NCBI GenBank assembly: GCA_910577235.1
Contig: CAJTMX010000008.1
Coordinates: 11,160-75,159, forward strand
DNA length: 64,000 nucleotides
DNA from: an uncultured Acetatifactor sp.
GTDB taxonomy: Bacteria > Bacillota > Clostridia > Lachnospirales > Lachnospiraceae
Reading direction: 5' to 3'
Shown: piece by piece, positions 36,119-45,092 of the stretch
Position numbering within the stretch: the first letter of the stretch is position 1
Layout of the letters: each line of letters starts with the position of its first letter
Translations under genes and position numbers: made by a program
Notes under the pieces: generated by a model
Told to the model about the DNA's origin: nothing
The model's database searches: none
The model's input: the letters and a program-made list of their open reading frames with translations, nothing else

Positions 36119-36547
36119 CTATTTGCCGAAATCAATATCGTATCTCACGCCATGGTGGAACAGAACGCCGTCCGTCAGGCGCACACAGAGAATAATTGTG
36201 TTCTCGTCCTCAAAATTATTGTGTCCGTTATCTATCCAGGCCGCGAAAGCCTTTCGCAGTTTGCCTGCAATATCCGCATTTTCCGGTTTACCGAAATATC
36301 CCATATTAATGCCTCTGCCATGGGCGGAAAACCAGTCGCCGCAGAGACCCACCACAGGATTATCGGCGATCTGCCGCATCTTATTGGACAGGCCGTATGT
36401 GATCACATAAAAAGCGCCGTCCTCATAATAGCCGTCTACTTTGCGTACAGTGGGTCTGTCCCCATCCCAAGTAGCCAGGGAGACTAGGGTATCCTGCCCA
36501 AACAATTCTGTCATTATTGCTGCAACTTCTTTTGATAATTTCTCCAT
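36119..36547 (-). CDS. Pyridoxamine 5'-phosphate oxidase family protein
   Basis: A 142-residue single-domain split-barrel protein, expected to bind FMN or F420-like cofactors. DTLVSLATWDGDRPTVRKVD and KMRQIADNPVVGLCGDWFSAHG match small general stress or nitroreductase-like members. GGAGG lies 8 bp before the ATG at 36547, so this start is chosen over the one at 36562. The next gene upstream also carries a PNPOx-like domain. Its substrate is unknown. Confidence 0.88.
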   Translation of the reverse strand: MEKLSKEVAAIMTELFGQDTLVSLATWDGDRPTVRKVDGYYEDGAFYVITYGLSNKMRQIADNPVVGLCGDWFSAHGRGINMGYFGKPENADIAGKLRKAFAAWIDNGHNNFEDENTIILCVRLTDGVLFHHGVRYDIDFGK

Positions 36548-36638
36548 TCCTATTTCCTCCATTTAAAGTTCGGTATATCTGCTCACTACACACAGGGCTT
36601 GTGATGCATACACGGACACCCAAGCGCCCGCATATGCA

Positions 36639-37238
36639 TCAGTTGACGCTCACATCCTCAATATGTATCTGATGGATTGCTAAAAATTCCTCCTGTTCTT
36701 CAGGATATTTTTGCCTCAGTGAAGGATACGCGGACTGCGCCAGCTCGCGAATAACACATGTGTCATCCTCACTCACTTCACCGCTGATCCGTATCCATCT
36801 TCTGGTTACAGGATTGTAGCAGGACAGCTCTACCTTTGGGTTGCGTTTCAGATCGGAATAAACACTCTTACGCTTGTCCGTGACAATAAAAAGCGTTTCT
36901 CCATTAGAACAGATCATGCCAAAAGGCCTTAATCTGGGACGGTCTTCCACGGATGTGGCAAGAAAAAAGTAACCGCATTCCCGGATAAACGCCACACAAT
37001 CGTCCGCCGAAAGTCCGGCCCCCGTCTGTCTGTTCCCATCCAGCACATCGCTGAGTAGAAAATCAATACTACAGTAAAACAGGCCTGCCAGACGAATCAA
37101 TTTTTCTGTCTCCGGAAATGCCTGGTCCATCTCCCATCTGGATACAGATTGCCGGGACACTCCCAGCAATTCAGCAAGTTGTTCCTGCGTAATGTTCTTT
37201 CTCCTGCGCAGCATGGATATTTTTTCACCGGTTGTCAT
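36639..37238 (-). CDS. XRE helix-turn-helix fused to a PNPOx-like flavin domain
   Basis: A 199-residue fusion. Residues 1-65 are a Cro/CI-type helix-turn-helix (KNITQEQLAELLGVSRQSVSRWE). Residues 77-199 are a pyridoxamine phosphate oxidase-like split barrel (YFFLATSVEDRPRLRPFGMI, KSVYSDLKRNPKVELSCYN). A flavin-binding regulator that senses redox state would fit this architecture (inference). It lies upstream of a stand-alone PNPOx-like gene on the same strand, which it may control. AGGA precedes the ATG. Confidence 0.85.
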   Translation of the reverse strand: MTTGEKISMLRRRKNITQEQLAELLGVSRQSVSRWEMDQAFPETEKLIRLAGLFYCSIDFLLSDVLDGNRQTGAGLSADDCVAFIRECGYFFLATSVEDRPRLRPFGMICSNGETLFIVTDKRKSVYSDLKRNPKVELSCYNPVTRRWIRISGEVSEDDTCVIRELAQSAYPSLRQKYPEEQEEFLAIHQIHIEDVSVN

Positions 37239-37591
37239 CTCTGTCCTACGATCTCCTCTATACCCGGAATATCACCCTGGGCTTTGCTAAATGTTTGTTT
37301 CACAGCCGCCTGTCCATCACTTTCGGATATGGCAAAACCGGAATTTCTCCGTCCGCAAGAACCATATTACCCTATGCTATGGCGAAAAAGAACCGCATTC
37401 CCAGTGCTTTATGTAACATTGCGGTTGCGTCCCCCGCCAATTTACCAAGGCCACTGCCCCCTGACTCTTAGAACTGTGATACGATATTGCCTGCAATAAG
37501 CAGAAACGGGCGGCATAGACAAAACAGGTTCTCCGTCACCGACAAATATCTCTTGTTCTGTCCATGCTGCCCGCCGGAAAATTTATGCGCC
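37239..37591. other. Intergenic stretch with a long imperfect hairpin
   Basis: No gene is supported here. At 37507-37576 an imperfect inverted repeat (GGGCGGCATAGACAAAACAG against CTTGTTCTGTCCATGCTGCCC) lies just after the second rubrerythrin and is followed on the minus strand by GTTTCT; it may end that transcript. Confidence 0.45.
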
Positions 37592-38131
37592 TTAATAGTT
37601 TTCTGCATATATCTGGAAATAAGCCTGGGTATGAAGACATACCGGGCATATCTCCGGCGCGGCCGTACCCACTACTATATGTCCGCAGTTGCGGCACACC
37701 CACACCTTTACCTCGCTCTTCTCAAACACGGTGGCCATCTCCACATTCTCGAGCAGGGCACGATATCTCTCTTCATGATGTTTCTCCACATCTGCCACCA
37801 GACGGAATTTTGCGGCCAGCTCAGGAAAACCTTCTTTCTCCGCCGTCTTGGCAAATTCATCGTACATCTCAGTCCATTCAAAGTTCTCACCGTCCGCGGC
37901 CACGGCCAGATTCTTTCCGGTACTGCCGATATCCTGCAACGCCTCCAGCCACAGCTTGGCATGTTCCTTCTCGTTGTCCGCCGTCTCCTGAAATATGGCT
38001 GCAATCTGCTGATAACCCTGTTTCCGGGCCGACGCCGCAAAGTGGGTATACTTTGTATACGCCTGAGATTCCCCGGCGAAAGCCGCTTTCAGATTATCTT
38101 CTGTCTGTGTGCCTGCATACTTGTTGCCCAT
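37592..38131 (-). CDS. Rubrerythrin, second copy
   Basis: A 179-residue paralogue of the protein at 5024-5566 with the same layout: ferritin-like diiron domain (AFAGESQAYTKY, DNEKEHAKLW, EKHHEERY) and C-terminal rubredoxin domain (CRNCG, CPVC). The two differ most at the extreme N-terminus and C-terminal tail. AGGAGG precedes the ATG. It stands alone. Two copies in 33 kb suggest that peroxide or oxygen defence is important, possibly with different regulation. Confidence 0.95.
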   Translation of the reverse strand: MGNKYAGTQTEDNLKAAFAGESQAYTKYTHFAASARKQGYQQIAAIFQETADNEKEHAKLWLEALQDIGSTGKNLAVAADGENFEWTEMYDEFAKTAEKEGFPELAAKFRLVADVEKHHEERYRALLENVEMATVFEKSEVKVWVCRNCGHIVVGTAAPEICPVCLHTQAYFQIYAENY

Positions 38132-38218
38132 GTCTGCATCCTCCTGGTCTATTTTCTGGTTTGCTGCATATACAGTATCAATATGTCCGAAAATAAACCA
38201 TATTATACCAGACAGGTA

Positions 38219-39373
38219 TCAAAACCGCCGAAGAGCCTGTTCCAACAAGCGTTCCACAGTATTTTTGTAGCCCCAGGCCAGCAACAGCAAAACCGCGGTC
38301 AGGATCAGATAGACAACAAGAACCATCAAAGCATAATCCATCCCCATTCCTAAAAGCCAGTCCCGCAAAGGCCTCCCCACAAACTGCATCACCGTGACAT
38401 GTAATACAAACACTCCCATGGATACAGAACCCAGCCAGCGAAGGGGCCTTGCAGACAGACCTCTCTGGACAGCGCCGCTCATAAGAATCCCCAGGATCAA
38501 CAGGCCCGCCCCCAGAGTATGAAAAGTGGCGATCCCCTTGTTCGCATAGATGTGTGTGCAAAGCTTTCCCAGATACTGATAGAAAAATACCGGCGCGGCA
38601 AAGCTCGGATACCCTCCCAGATAAAGACCGGCCGCCAGGGGAAACAGCGCCGCCCATCTGTATCGCCTGTTATCCTTCAACAATCCGCTCTCTGTAAGCC
38701 AGGCCAGCAACACGCCAACCACCACACACAGATAATACTCATCCTTGGCCCACAGGAGAATCGACGCGATCACAAAAAAGAATGGCAGTGTCCATTTTTT
38801 GGAATATCTGGTGGCGAGTGCCAGAAGAATCGCAATAAAAGTTCCCCAGAATATCGCGTACAGCATCCAATACGGGCCAAGGGCCTCCTGATCCGGTACG
38901 ATCCACATTTTGACAAAGGTGTGATACAACATCTTTACAAAAGATAGAATATTCTCCAGACCCCTATAACAGGAAAACCGTGGAACAAGAAACTCCCTGA
39001 GCAGCCAGTACAGCACACCGGCAACACCGCATGGCACTACCAGTCGAACATATCGTTTGATGATCATGCCGGAAAGTTTTTCCTGCCAATTGTTGTTCTG
39101 TGGCGCGGCACAATGTCGCAGCACAATAGCAGCCGTCAGAAAGGCAGCCAGCATAACAAAAACACATACCCAGAAATTCCCGTTGGTGAGTACGCCATAT
39201 GGCTCGTAGGATAACCGGATATCCAGCCGAAAAGGAAGTTTTGACTCCATCACCTCTCCAAAATATGCGCCGTTAAAGTATTCCAGAGAAAAATGGTGGG
39301 TAAAGATCAACAGACAGGCAATTCCCTTCAGCCCGTCAATCCAAGCGATACGTTTATTGTTTTCCACTGCCAT
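38219..39373 (-). CDS. Acyltransferase family 3 membrane protein
   Basis: A 384-residue integral membrane protein with about ten hydrophobic segments. The N-terminus RIAWIDGLKGIACLLIFTHH carries the conserved Arg and paired His region of the Acyl_transf_3 family, and RYVRLVVP is the usual second landmark. Members O-acetylate or succinylate cell-wall and surface polysaccharides. The ATG lies 5 bp after the stop of the Rpn-like gene, with the ribosome site weak, so translation is probably coupled to that gene. The acceptor is unknown. Confidence 0.9.
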   Translation of the reverse strand: MAVENNKRIAWIDGLKGIACLLIFTHHFSLEYFNGAYFGEVMESKLPFRLDIRLSYEPYGVLTNGNFWVCVFVMLAAFLTAAIVLRHCAAPQNNNWQEKLSGMIIKRYVRLVVPCGVAGVLYWLLREFLVPRFSCYRGLENILSFVKMLYHTFVKMWIVPDQEALGPYWMLYAIFWGTFIAILLALATRYSKKWTLPFFFVIASILLWAKDEYYLCVVVGVLLAWLTESGLLKDNRRYRWAALFPLAAGLYLGGYPSFAAPVFFYQYLGKLCTHIYANKGIATFHTLGAGLLILGILMSGAVQRGLSARPLRWLGSVSMGVFVLHVTVMQFVGRPLRDWLLGMGMDYALMVLVVYLILTAVLLLLAWGYKNTVERLLEQALRRF

Positions 39374-39378
39374 AGCAA

Positions 39379-40446
39379 TTATTGTCCCTTCTCCATATGC
39401 TCTCGAAAAGCCTCAAAGCTATTCACACCGGGCGCCAGCATGTACCATTTTTTCAGAACACTGCCGTCCTGCTCGCTTTCGATTCTATTTCGTATATCTT
39501 CGGGAATTTCCCCCAGATGTTCTAAAAAGGCATAAATTACCTGCCTCTGGCCTGCCGCTTTTCCTTCCGCTATTCCTGCCGCCTTCCCTTCCGCTATTCC
39601 TGCTGCCTTCCCTTCCGCTATTCCTGCCGCTTTCCCTTCCGCTATTCCTGCCGCTTTCCCTTCCAAGATCCCAAGCGTCTTCCCCATGGACAACCCGGAC
39701 TCCCGGCCCTCCTCAAACGCCTCTTCCCTTTCCACTGCAACCGCGTCATCATAATTCCACTGCGTATTCAGCATATTCAACACCTCCGAACCATGTTCCT
39801 TCATAAACTCCGTCAGGATTCCCTCTTCTACACAGTCCTTGGCTGCCTGTTCGATGGCGGCGTCCCGAACCCATCCCGCGCCCAGATATTCCTTGATCCG
39901 CTGGATAAACCATGAATACTCATACATCGGACGACATTCTCTCAGCAGCTTATGTCCTGACGGAAGATTGATATTGATTACTTTCACTTCCAATTCTACC
40001 ATAGGATGCTCTGTTTTTTCAAGAAAAGCATCTGAAAGCCTCAGAATTTTCTCCGGCGGACATGTTTCGTCACCATTATAAAAGACATAGAATTCCGGCG
40101 TGGGAATCCGAAACAACTTACGCTTGTAGATAGACCTCTGGTCCAGCAGCTTTTCCATCGTACGGCCCAGATAAAGCAGATCCCGCAGAGGCATGTTCTC
40201 ATTGACCGTAGATTGATGCTCGCTGATGACCAGCACCCGGTTCTTAACGGTAAAGGCCAGATCATTTTTTCTTGCGATGAACAGTACCCCTTCCAGCGTA
40301 ACATACGTGATATCATCCGGAGATACCTCTTCCTCTCCCAGCGCCGCGTATAACCTGGACGCATTTTCCGGCTCACCAAAGTATGTAGTAAACGCACTGT
40401 TCTTTACCTCACGGTTAGTGATCGCCTTTTCGTTTTCTCTTGCCAT
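39379..40446 (-). CDS. Rpn family nuclease/transposase-like protein with octapeptide repeats
   Basis: A 355-residue protein of the Rpn (PD-(D/E)XK) family, which promotes recombination. The catalytic core holds KNDLAFTVKNRVLVISEHQS, with Asp and the E-x-Q variant of the motif, then RDLLYLGRTMEKLL. A helical middle region leads to about four and a half tandem copies of EGKAAGIA, followed by a short tail. Such repeats are common in clostridial Rpn proteins. AGGAGG precedes the ATG. It is coupled to an acyltransferase gene downstream, an unexpected partner. Confidence 0.88.
   Translation of the reverse strand: MARENEKAITNREVKNSAFTTYFGEPENASRLYAALGEEEVSPDDITYVTLEGVLFIARKNDLAFTVKNRVLVISEHQSTVNENMPLRDLLYLGRTMEKLLDQRSIYKRKLFRIPTPEFYVFYNGDETCPPEKILRLSDAFLEKTEHPMVELEVKVININLPSGHKLLRECRPMYEYSWFIQRIKEYLGAGWVRDAAIEQAAKDCVEEGILTEFMKEHGSEVLNMLNTQWNYDDAVAVEREEAFEEGRESGLSMGKTLGILEGKAAGIAEGKAAGIAEGKAAGIAEGKAAGIAEGKAAGQRQVIYAFLEHLGEIPEDIRNRIESEQDGSVLKKWYMLAPGVNSFEAFREHMEKGQ
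39552..39665. repeat. 24-bp coding repeat in the Rpn-like gene
   Basis: About four and a half direct copies of a 24-bp unit that encodes EGKAAGIA on the minus strand. Copy number may vary by slippage. Confidence 0.85.
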
Positions 40447-40473
40447 AAATACTCTCCTCCTATTGTTTTATTG

Positions 40474-40538
40474 TGAAAAAGAAAACAGCAGAAAGAATAA
40501 CGCCTCCAAAGAAATGAGGTAATTATTCTTTCTGCTGT
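40474..40538 (-). terminator. Intrinsic terminator of the HAD phosphatase gene
   Basis: ACAGCAGAAAGAATAA pairs exactly with its complement 22 bases away (16 bp); on the minus strand it is followed by TTTTCTTTTT. It lies between the HAD gene and the Rpn-like gene. Confidence 0.85.
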
Positions 40539-40585
40539 TGTAACTCTAATTATATATGGCAGGAAATGATTGTCAAGTAAAAATC

Positions 40586-41239
40586 CTACAAAATTCCCAT
40601 AAGTTTGTCAATTTCTTCCGGCCGGTCCACAAATCTCCGTGCCCCCTGGCTCTCCAGAAACTCCCGATCCCGGAATCCCCATGTGACAATGATGCTGTCC
40701 AGTCCCGCATTTTCAGCGGTACGGATATCCACTTCAGAGTCCCCGATGTATACGGCGTCAGCCTCATCCATCTTGAGACGGCGCAGTACCTCAAATACCG
40801 CGTCCGGGGCAGGCTTGCGGCGGATGCCGGCCCGCTCGCCTACCGCAAAATCAAACAGCCCCTCGTAATAATGTCGACACAGTGGCTGCACCGCCGCGTC
40901 CGCCTTATTGGATACCACTGCCGTAAGGCAGCCCGCCGCCCGCAGACGCTGTAACAGAGGCAAAATACCCTCATAAGGTCTCGTCTTATCCGCACAGTGC
41001 CCCTGATAATAGTCCGAAAACGTCTCATGTACCTTGTCAATCTCCGCCGCCGGCAAACCTGGCGGAACTGCCCGCTCTATCAGCTTGCGGATACCATTGC
41101 CCACAAAGCGGCGCACTTCGTCGATGGTGCGTCCGGAATAACCGTGCTTTTCCAGAGCATAGTTCGTTGCGTCCGCCAGGTCCTCCAAGGTGTTGAGAAT
41201 CGTACCGTCCAGATCAAATATCGCCAATTTATAGCCCAT
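40586..41239 (-). CDS. HAD family phosphatase, phosphoglycolate-phosphatase-like
   Basis: A 217-residue hydrolase of HAD subfamily IA. Motif I is FDLDGTILNT with the nucleophile and acid Asp, motif II is the Ser/Thr in VVSNK, motif III is the Lys in RRKPAPD, and motif IV is YIGDSEVDIRTA. A helical cap lies between motifs I and II. It would remove phosphate from a small sugar or glycolate phosphate. MGYKLAIFDLDGT at 41239 is chosen because AGGGG is 7 bp away. It follows the MacB-like permease by 25 bp and may be cotranscribed. Confidence 0.93.
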   Translation of the reverse strand: MGYKLAIFDLDGTILNTLEDLADATNYALEKHGYSGRTIDEVRRFVGNGIRKLIERAVPPGLPAAEIDKVHETFSDYYQGHCADKTRPYEGILPLLQRLRAAGCLTAVVSNKADAAVQPLCRHYYEGLFDFAVGERAGIRRKPAPDAVFEVLRRLKMDEADAVYIGDSEVDIRTAENAGLDSIIVTWGFRDREFLESQGARRFVDRPEEIDKLMGIL

Positions 41240-41264
41240 ATCCATTCCCCTATTCCATGTCATG

Positions 41265-42554
41265 TTATTCATACCGCAATGCCTCGATGGGGTCCATCTT
41301 CGCGGCCTTATTGGCAGGGTAATATCCGAAAAACACCCCTATCGCCATGGAGAATCCCAGAGACAGCAATATACTTCCCACCGAGGGCGTTGCCGACGCT
41401 CCCAACAGATTGGCTGCGCTCATGCCCAAAATCACTCCCAGCACGATTCCGATCAGACCGCCCACCAGACAAATCACAATGGACTCAATGATGAATTGCA
41501 TACGGATAGCGCTGTTAGGCGCACCCAACGCCTTACGGGTACCGATCTCCCGGGTCCGCTCGGTGATGGATACCAACATGATATTCATCACCCCGATTCC
41601 GCCAACCAGCAACGCTATTCCCGCGATCACGGCAATAGCCGTGGTGATGGTAGACATCATATCCGACATGATCTCCACCATGGATGCCATGCTGAAAGCC
41701 ATGGGCTGAAAATCCCGGTTATTGCGGTAATAGGGAGAAAAGAAATTTGCGGTAGTATCCGCAAAGGCATCACTGTCCAACCCGTCCGCAGTGATCACAG
41801 TAAATTGCGAGAACCCCTGAGAATGACTGATCTCCTGGGCCGTTTTCAGCGGAATATAGAAATCTGTCTGGGTGTCTTTCTCCGATACGAAAGACATGCC
41901 CATGGCCGACTGCTCATACTCATATACACCCACCACCACAAAATCAAAATATTTGTCTCCAAGATTAACCTGGAGCACACTGCCCAGAGCCCGGTCCGCA
42001 TCCCCGCCAAACATATTGTTCACCACGATACCGGAAACCATGGCTACCTTGCGGCCCTCATCCATCTCCGTTCCGCTGAAGTATCTGCCCGCCTGCAGTT
42101 TCATATCATTGGCCAGAAAATACCCCAGGCTGGTACCCGTGACACTCACATTGGCATACAGGCCCTTATCCTGTAACTTGCTCTGGCCCAACCCCTCCGT
42201 GACAGAGATTCCCAACACGGAATCCGCATAAGTCTCACAGTAGTTCTCAAGCATCTCCCGGGTATAATAGTCTTTCTCCTCCGCCATGACCCTGCCCATG
42301 CCGCCGCCGAAGGACATGCCCTCCTCCGTTGTCTCCTCCTCCTGAGGTTTCTGCTGAAGGATCACGGTAATATTATTTACGCCCAGAGCGCTCATGGACT
42401 CGGTCATGGTATAGGTCAGAGACTGCCCCACCGTCATAATGGCTATCACGGAAGATATGCCAATAATAATGCCCAGCATCGTCAGCAGTGCCCGCATCTT
42501 GTTGGCTTTCAGACTAAACAGTGCCAGCCGCACGTTCTCATAAAACATCATCAT
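41265..42554 (-). CDS. MacB-like ABC transporter permease
   Basis: A 429-residue permease with the FtsX/MacB topology: one helix near 20-45 (RALLTMLGIIIGISSVIAI), a periplasmic-type extracellular domain to about 300, then three helices with GGIGVMNIMLVSITERTREIG. It pumps substrates outward together with the ATPase and adaptor encoded upstream. The extracellular domain includes a Gly/Met/Glu-rich loop (EEGMSFGGGMGR). The start overlaps the ATPase stop by four bases (ATGA), with GGGAG 7 bp upstream. Confidence 0.95.
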   Translation of the reverse strand: MMMFYENVRLALFSLKANKMRALLTMLGIIIGISSVIAIMTVGQSLTYTMTESMSALGVNNITVILQQKPQEEETTEEGMSFGGGMGRVMAEEKDYYTREMLENYCETYADSVLGISVTEGLGQSKLQDKGLYANVSVTGTSLGYFLANDMKLQAGRYFSGTEMDEGRKVAMVSGIVVNNMFGGDADRALGSVLQVNLGDKYFDFVVVGVYEYEQSAMGMSFVSEKDTQTDFYIPLKTAQEISHSQGFSQFTVITADGLDSDAFADTTANFFSPYYRNNRDFQPMAFSMASMVEIMSDMMSTITTAIAVIAGIALLVGGIGVMNIMLVSITERTREIGTRKALGAPNSAIRMQFIIESIVICLVGGLIGIVLGVILGMSAANLLGASATPSVGSILLSLGFSMAIGVFFGYYPANKAAKMDPIEALRYE

Positions 42555-43255
42555 ATGCCAGCTCCCTGCCTTTCCCCGATGATAAAGCCGTCCTTAATGG
42601 TGACTACCCGCTCCGTCTCCTCCGCCAGCTCAGGGGAATGGGTGATCAGCACAATGGTCTTGCCCTGCTCCTTATGCAGCTTGTGAAACAGATCCATCAC
42701 CATACGCCCGGTGGTGGAGTCCAGCGCTCCGGTGGGTTCGTCCGCCAGGATGATCGCCGGATCATTGCCCATGGCCCTGGCTATGGCTACACGCTGTTTC
42801 TGTCCGCCCGACAGTTCTTCCGGCAGATGTTTCATCCTGTCTTCCATACCTACCATGGCCAGCAGCTCCTTGGCCCGGCTCACCCTCTTCCTGCCTGTGA
42901 TTCCGCCGTAAAGCATGGGCATCTCCACATTTTTCAGGGCATTAGTCTTGGCGATCAGATTGTATGTCTGAAACACAAACCCGATCTTGCGGTTGCGTAT
43001 CCCGGACAGCTCTCTGTCCTTAGCGGCGATCATATCCACTCCGTCCAGCCGGTACTGCCCCTGGGTGGGGCGGTCCAACGCTCCGATAATATTCATCAAC
43101 GTGGACTTGCCGGACCCGGAAGCTCCCACCACCGCCACAAACTCTCCCTCATATATGGTCAGATTGATGCCGTTTAACACTGTCAGCTCATTGGGCGTAC
43201 CGATATAAAAACGCTTATAGATGTCTTTGAGCTCAATCATCGTCCGCCTGCTCAT
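42551..43255 (-). CDS. MacB-like ABC transporter ATP-binding protein
   Basis: A 234-residue ATPase. Walker A is GASGSGKST, the Q-loop FQTYNLIAKTNAL, the signature LSGGQKQR, Walker B AIILADEPTGALD and the switch His ITHSPE. The best start is the ATG at 43255, which overlaps the adaptor stop (TGATG), with GGAGG 6 bp upstream. It is the middle gene of a three-gene exporter operon. Confidence 0.96.
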   Translation of the reverse strand: MSRRTMIELKDIYKRFYIGTPNELTVLNGINLTIYEGEFVAVVGASGSGKSTLMNIIGALDRPTQGQYRLDGVDMIAAKDRELSGIRNRKIGFVFQTYNLIAKTNALKNVEMPMLYGGITGRKRVSRAKELLAMVGMEDRMKHLPEELSGGQKQRVAIARAMGNDPAIILADEPTGALDSTTGRMVMDLFHKLHKEQGKTIVLITHSPELAEETERVVTIKDGFIIGERQGAGI

Positions 43256-44940
43256 CATACTCCTCCCATGGGGCCCATCTGCAGCATCAGCTCATTCAGA
43301 TTATCCAGGCTGTTGTCGGCAGGCACGATCACATCCAACCCCTCAACGATCCCCTCACCGAAGATCTCCACATAATAGTCGCTTTCAATACCCTTAGTCA
43401 CCGGAATGCGGCGGGTGGGCAAAGCGCCGGGCATTGCCGCCGTTGTGGGCCGCCCCTCTCCTTCAGGCCTTTCTCCGTCCGTCGGAGCTGCCGTGCCGGG
43501 CGCGTCTCCCCCAGGGCCGTTGCCGGGTTCCCCTGACGCAGCCGCGCTGTTTTCCTCCACCACTTCCACATAAAAGCTGCCGTCCTCCGCCGTCTGCACT
43601 GCGGCATAAGGCACAGTCAACACATCTTCCTTGCTGCTGATGATGATGCTCAGCTTGGCGGTCATATCCAGACGCAGATCGTCACAGGGTGTATCGATGC
43701 TGGTCTTAACCGTATAAGTCACAGCAGAGCCGGCGGTCGCCCGGGGCGCGATGGATATCACCTCACCCTCCAACTCCAGATCCCCTGTGCCGTTGGTCTT
43801 GATGACCACTTTTTGACCCGTCTTGATCTTGCTGATATCATACTCATCGATCTCCACCGTGACCTCATAGCTGCTGATATCCTCAATGGTCACTATGGCC
43901 CCGCCGTTATAACTGGCGCCTGTCTCCAGATTGACCGCCGTCACCACACCGGAAATAGGCGCAGTCACCGTGCAGGCGGCTATCTGCTCCTTATAACGGT
44001 CTATCTGCTGTTGGTCCGTCATACCCGAAGTAGAGGCATTTAACCGGCTGGAGGTCACATTGTCCTGCCTGCTGAGAAGAGTGCTGCTGCCGTTTCGTAT
44101 GGTGTCTTCCTGGCTCTGTAGCTGTCTCTCGTATGCGTCATGTGCATTGTTTACCGCCGTTACCGCCTGGTCATAGACGGTCTTCAGACTCCGCTCCGTC
44201 TCCTGGGCCGTGCTGTATTTCATCTGATATTCTGAGATTAACTGCTCCAGACGCCGGGCCTCAGCCTCCAGCGCCGCCCTGTCATCGGAGGAGGCATCGC
44301 CGCCGGACACGGTTTCGTTTAACTGCTGATGGACCTTGGATAACTCTTCCTGATATCCCTCCAGCTCTTTTCTTATCTTAGTGCTGTTGTCATTGGCGCT
44401 GCCGTAATTGGAACCCGCCCTGTTCATGGTTTCCCTGGCATCCTCGTAAGCCTTAAGAGCGCTTGCCACCTGTTCTTCCATTCGGGACATATCCACCTGG
44501 ACGGATATTCCCGTCTCATTCAGACTGCGCTGGGCAGAATCCAGATCAAGCTGGGTTCTCCTCTGGGCCACGCTCAGGGAAAGCTCGGAGTTAGCCAGAC
44601 TCTCCTCCAGATCAGCCGTATCCAGCAGGCACAGCAGATCTCCCTCCGTAACCATGTCTCCCACCTCTACCGGCACGCTGAGAGATTTTACGCCTGTCAC
44701 CTCGGCCGTTACGCTCTTACTGCCCGCGCTGACCACAGAACCTGTGGCGGATACGCTTTCTACCAGGGATCGGCGCTCTATAGCTGCCGTCTCCTGCCGG
44801 TTTAGCATATTCATCATCGTCTCCGCCGTCTCTCTCACACTGCTGACAAATTTTCCGATCAGGACTGCGAGAACAATAGCGATTACCAGAAAAATGCACA
44901 GCTTTTTATGCTTCTTAAGCCAATTAGTAACAGCCTTCAT
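43255..44940 (-). CDS. Efflux adaptor protein, HlyD/MacA-like
   Basis: A 561-residue membrane-anchored adaptor. A short cytoplasmic basic start (MKAVTNWLKKHKKLC) and one membrane helix (14-32) are followed by a biotinyl-lipoyl-like half, a long coiled-coil hairpin (about 100-270), the second lipoyl half (ACTVTAPISGVVTAVNLETG), and beta-barrel domains. Near residue 470 is a Gly/Pro/Glu-rich linker. In Gram-positive bacteria such adaptors work with MacB-type ABC pumps to export peptides or drugs. GAGGAG precedes the ATG. It leads the operon. Confidence 0.94.
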   Translation of the reverse strand: MKAVTNWLKKHKKLCIFLVIAIVLAVLIGKFVSSVRETAETMMNMLNRQETAAIERRSLVESVSATGSVVSAGSKSVTAEVTGVKSLSVPVEVGDMVTEGDLLCLLDTADLEESLANSELSLSVAQRRTQLDLDSAQRSLNETGISVQVDMSRMEEQVASALKAYEDARETMNRAGSNYGSANDNSTKIRKELEGYQEELSKVHQQLNETVSGGDASSDDRAALEAEARRLEQLISEYQMKYSTAQETERSLKTVYDQAVTAVNNAHDAYERQLQSQEDTIRNGSSTLLSRQDNVTSSRLNASTSGMTDQQQIDRYKEQIAACTVTAPISGVVTAVNLETGASYNGGAIVTIEDISSYEVTVEIDEYDISKIKTGQKVVIKTNGTGDLELEGEVISIAPRATAGSAVTYTVKTSIDTPCDDLRLDMTAKLSIIISSKEDVLTVPYAAVQTAEDGSFYVEVVEENSAAASGEPGNGPGGDAPGTAAPTDGERPEGEGRPTTAAMPGALPTRRIPVTKGIESDYYVEIFGEGIVEGLDVIVPADNSLDNLNELMLQMGPMGGV

Positions 44941-45000
44941 AAATTAAACTCCTCATTTCCGTGCCGCTGCTCTGTCCTCCCCGGCCGTGCGGCACATAAC

Positions 45001-45042
45001 AGACCGGGGTAAAATATCTGGAAATCATTTTAACCCCGGTCT
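45001..45042. other. Hairpin in front of the exporter operon
   Basis: AGACCGGGGT and ACCCCGGTCT form a perfect 10-bp stem, extended by AAAAT/ATTTT pairs, about 60 bp before the adaptor start. T-run polarity does not fit a terminator for the upstream HD gene on the minus strand, so it may be a leader structure. Confidence 0.5.
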
Positions 45043-45092
45043 AAAAAATAGTCCATAGATATCACAAAAATTTCATATATTTTATGGTAATT

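Noticed and set aside
39552..39665. Possible CRISPR or intergenic repeat
   Set aside because: The 24-bp repeat is in frame inside the Rpn-like gene and encodes EGKAAGIA.
45001..45042. Terminator of the HD phosphohydrolase gene
   Set aside because: No T-run follows on the minus strand; the T-run is on the wrong side.
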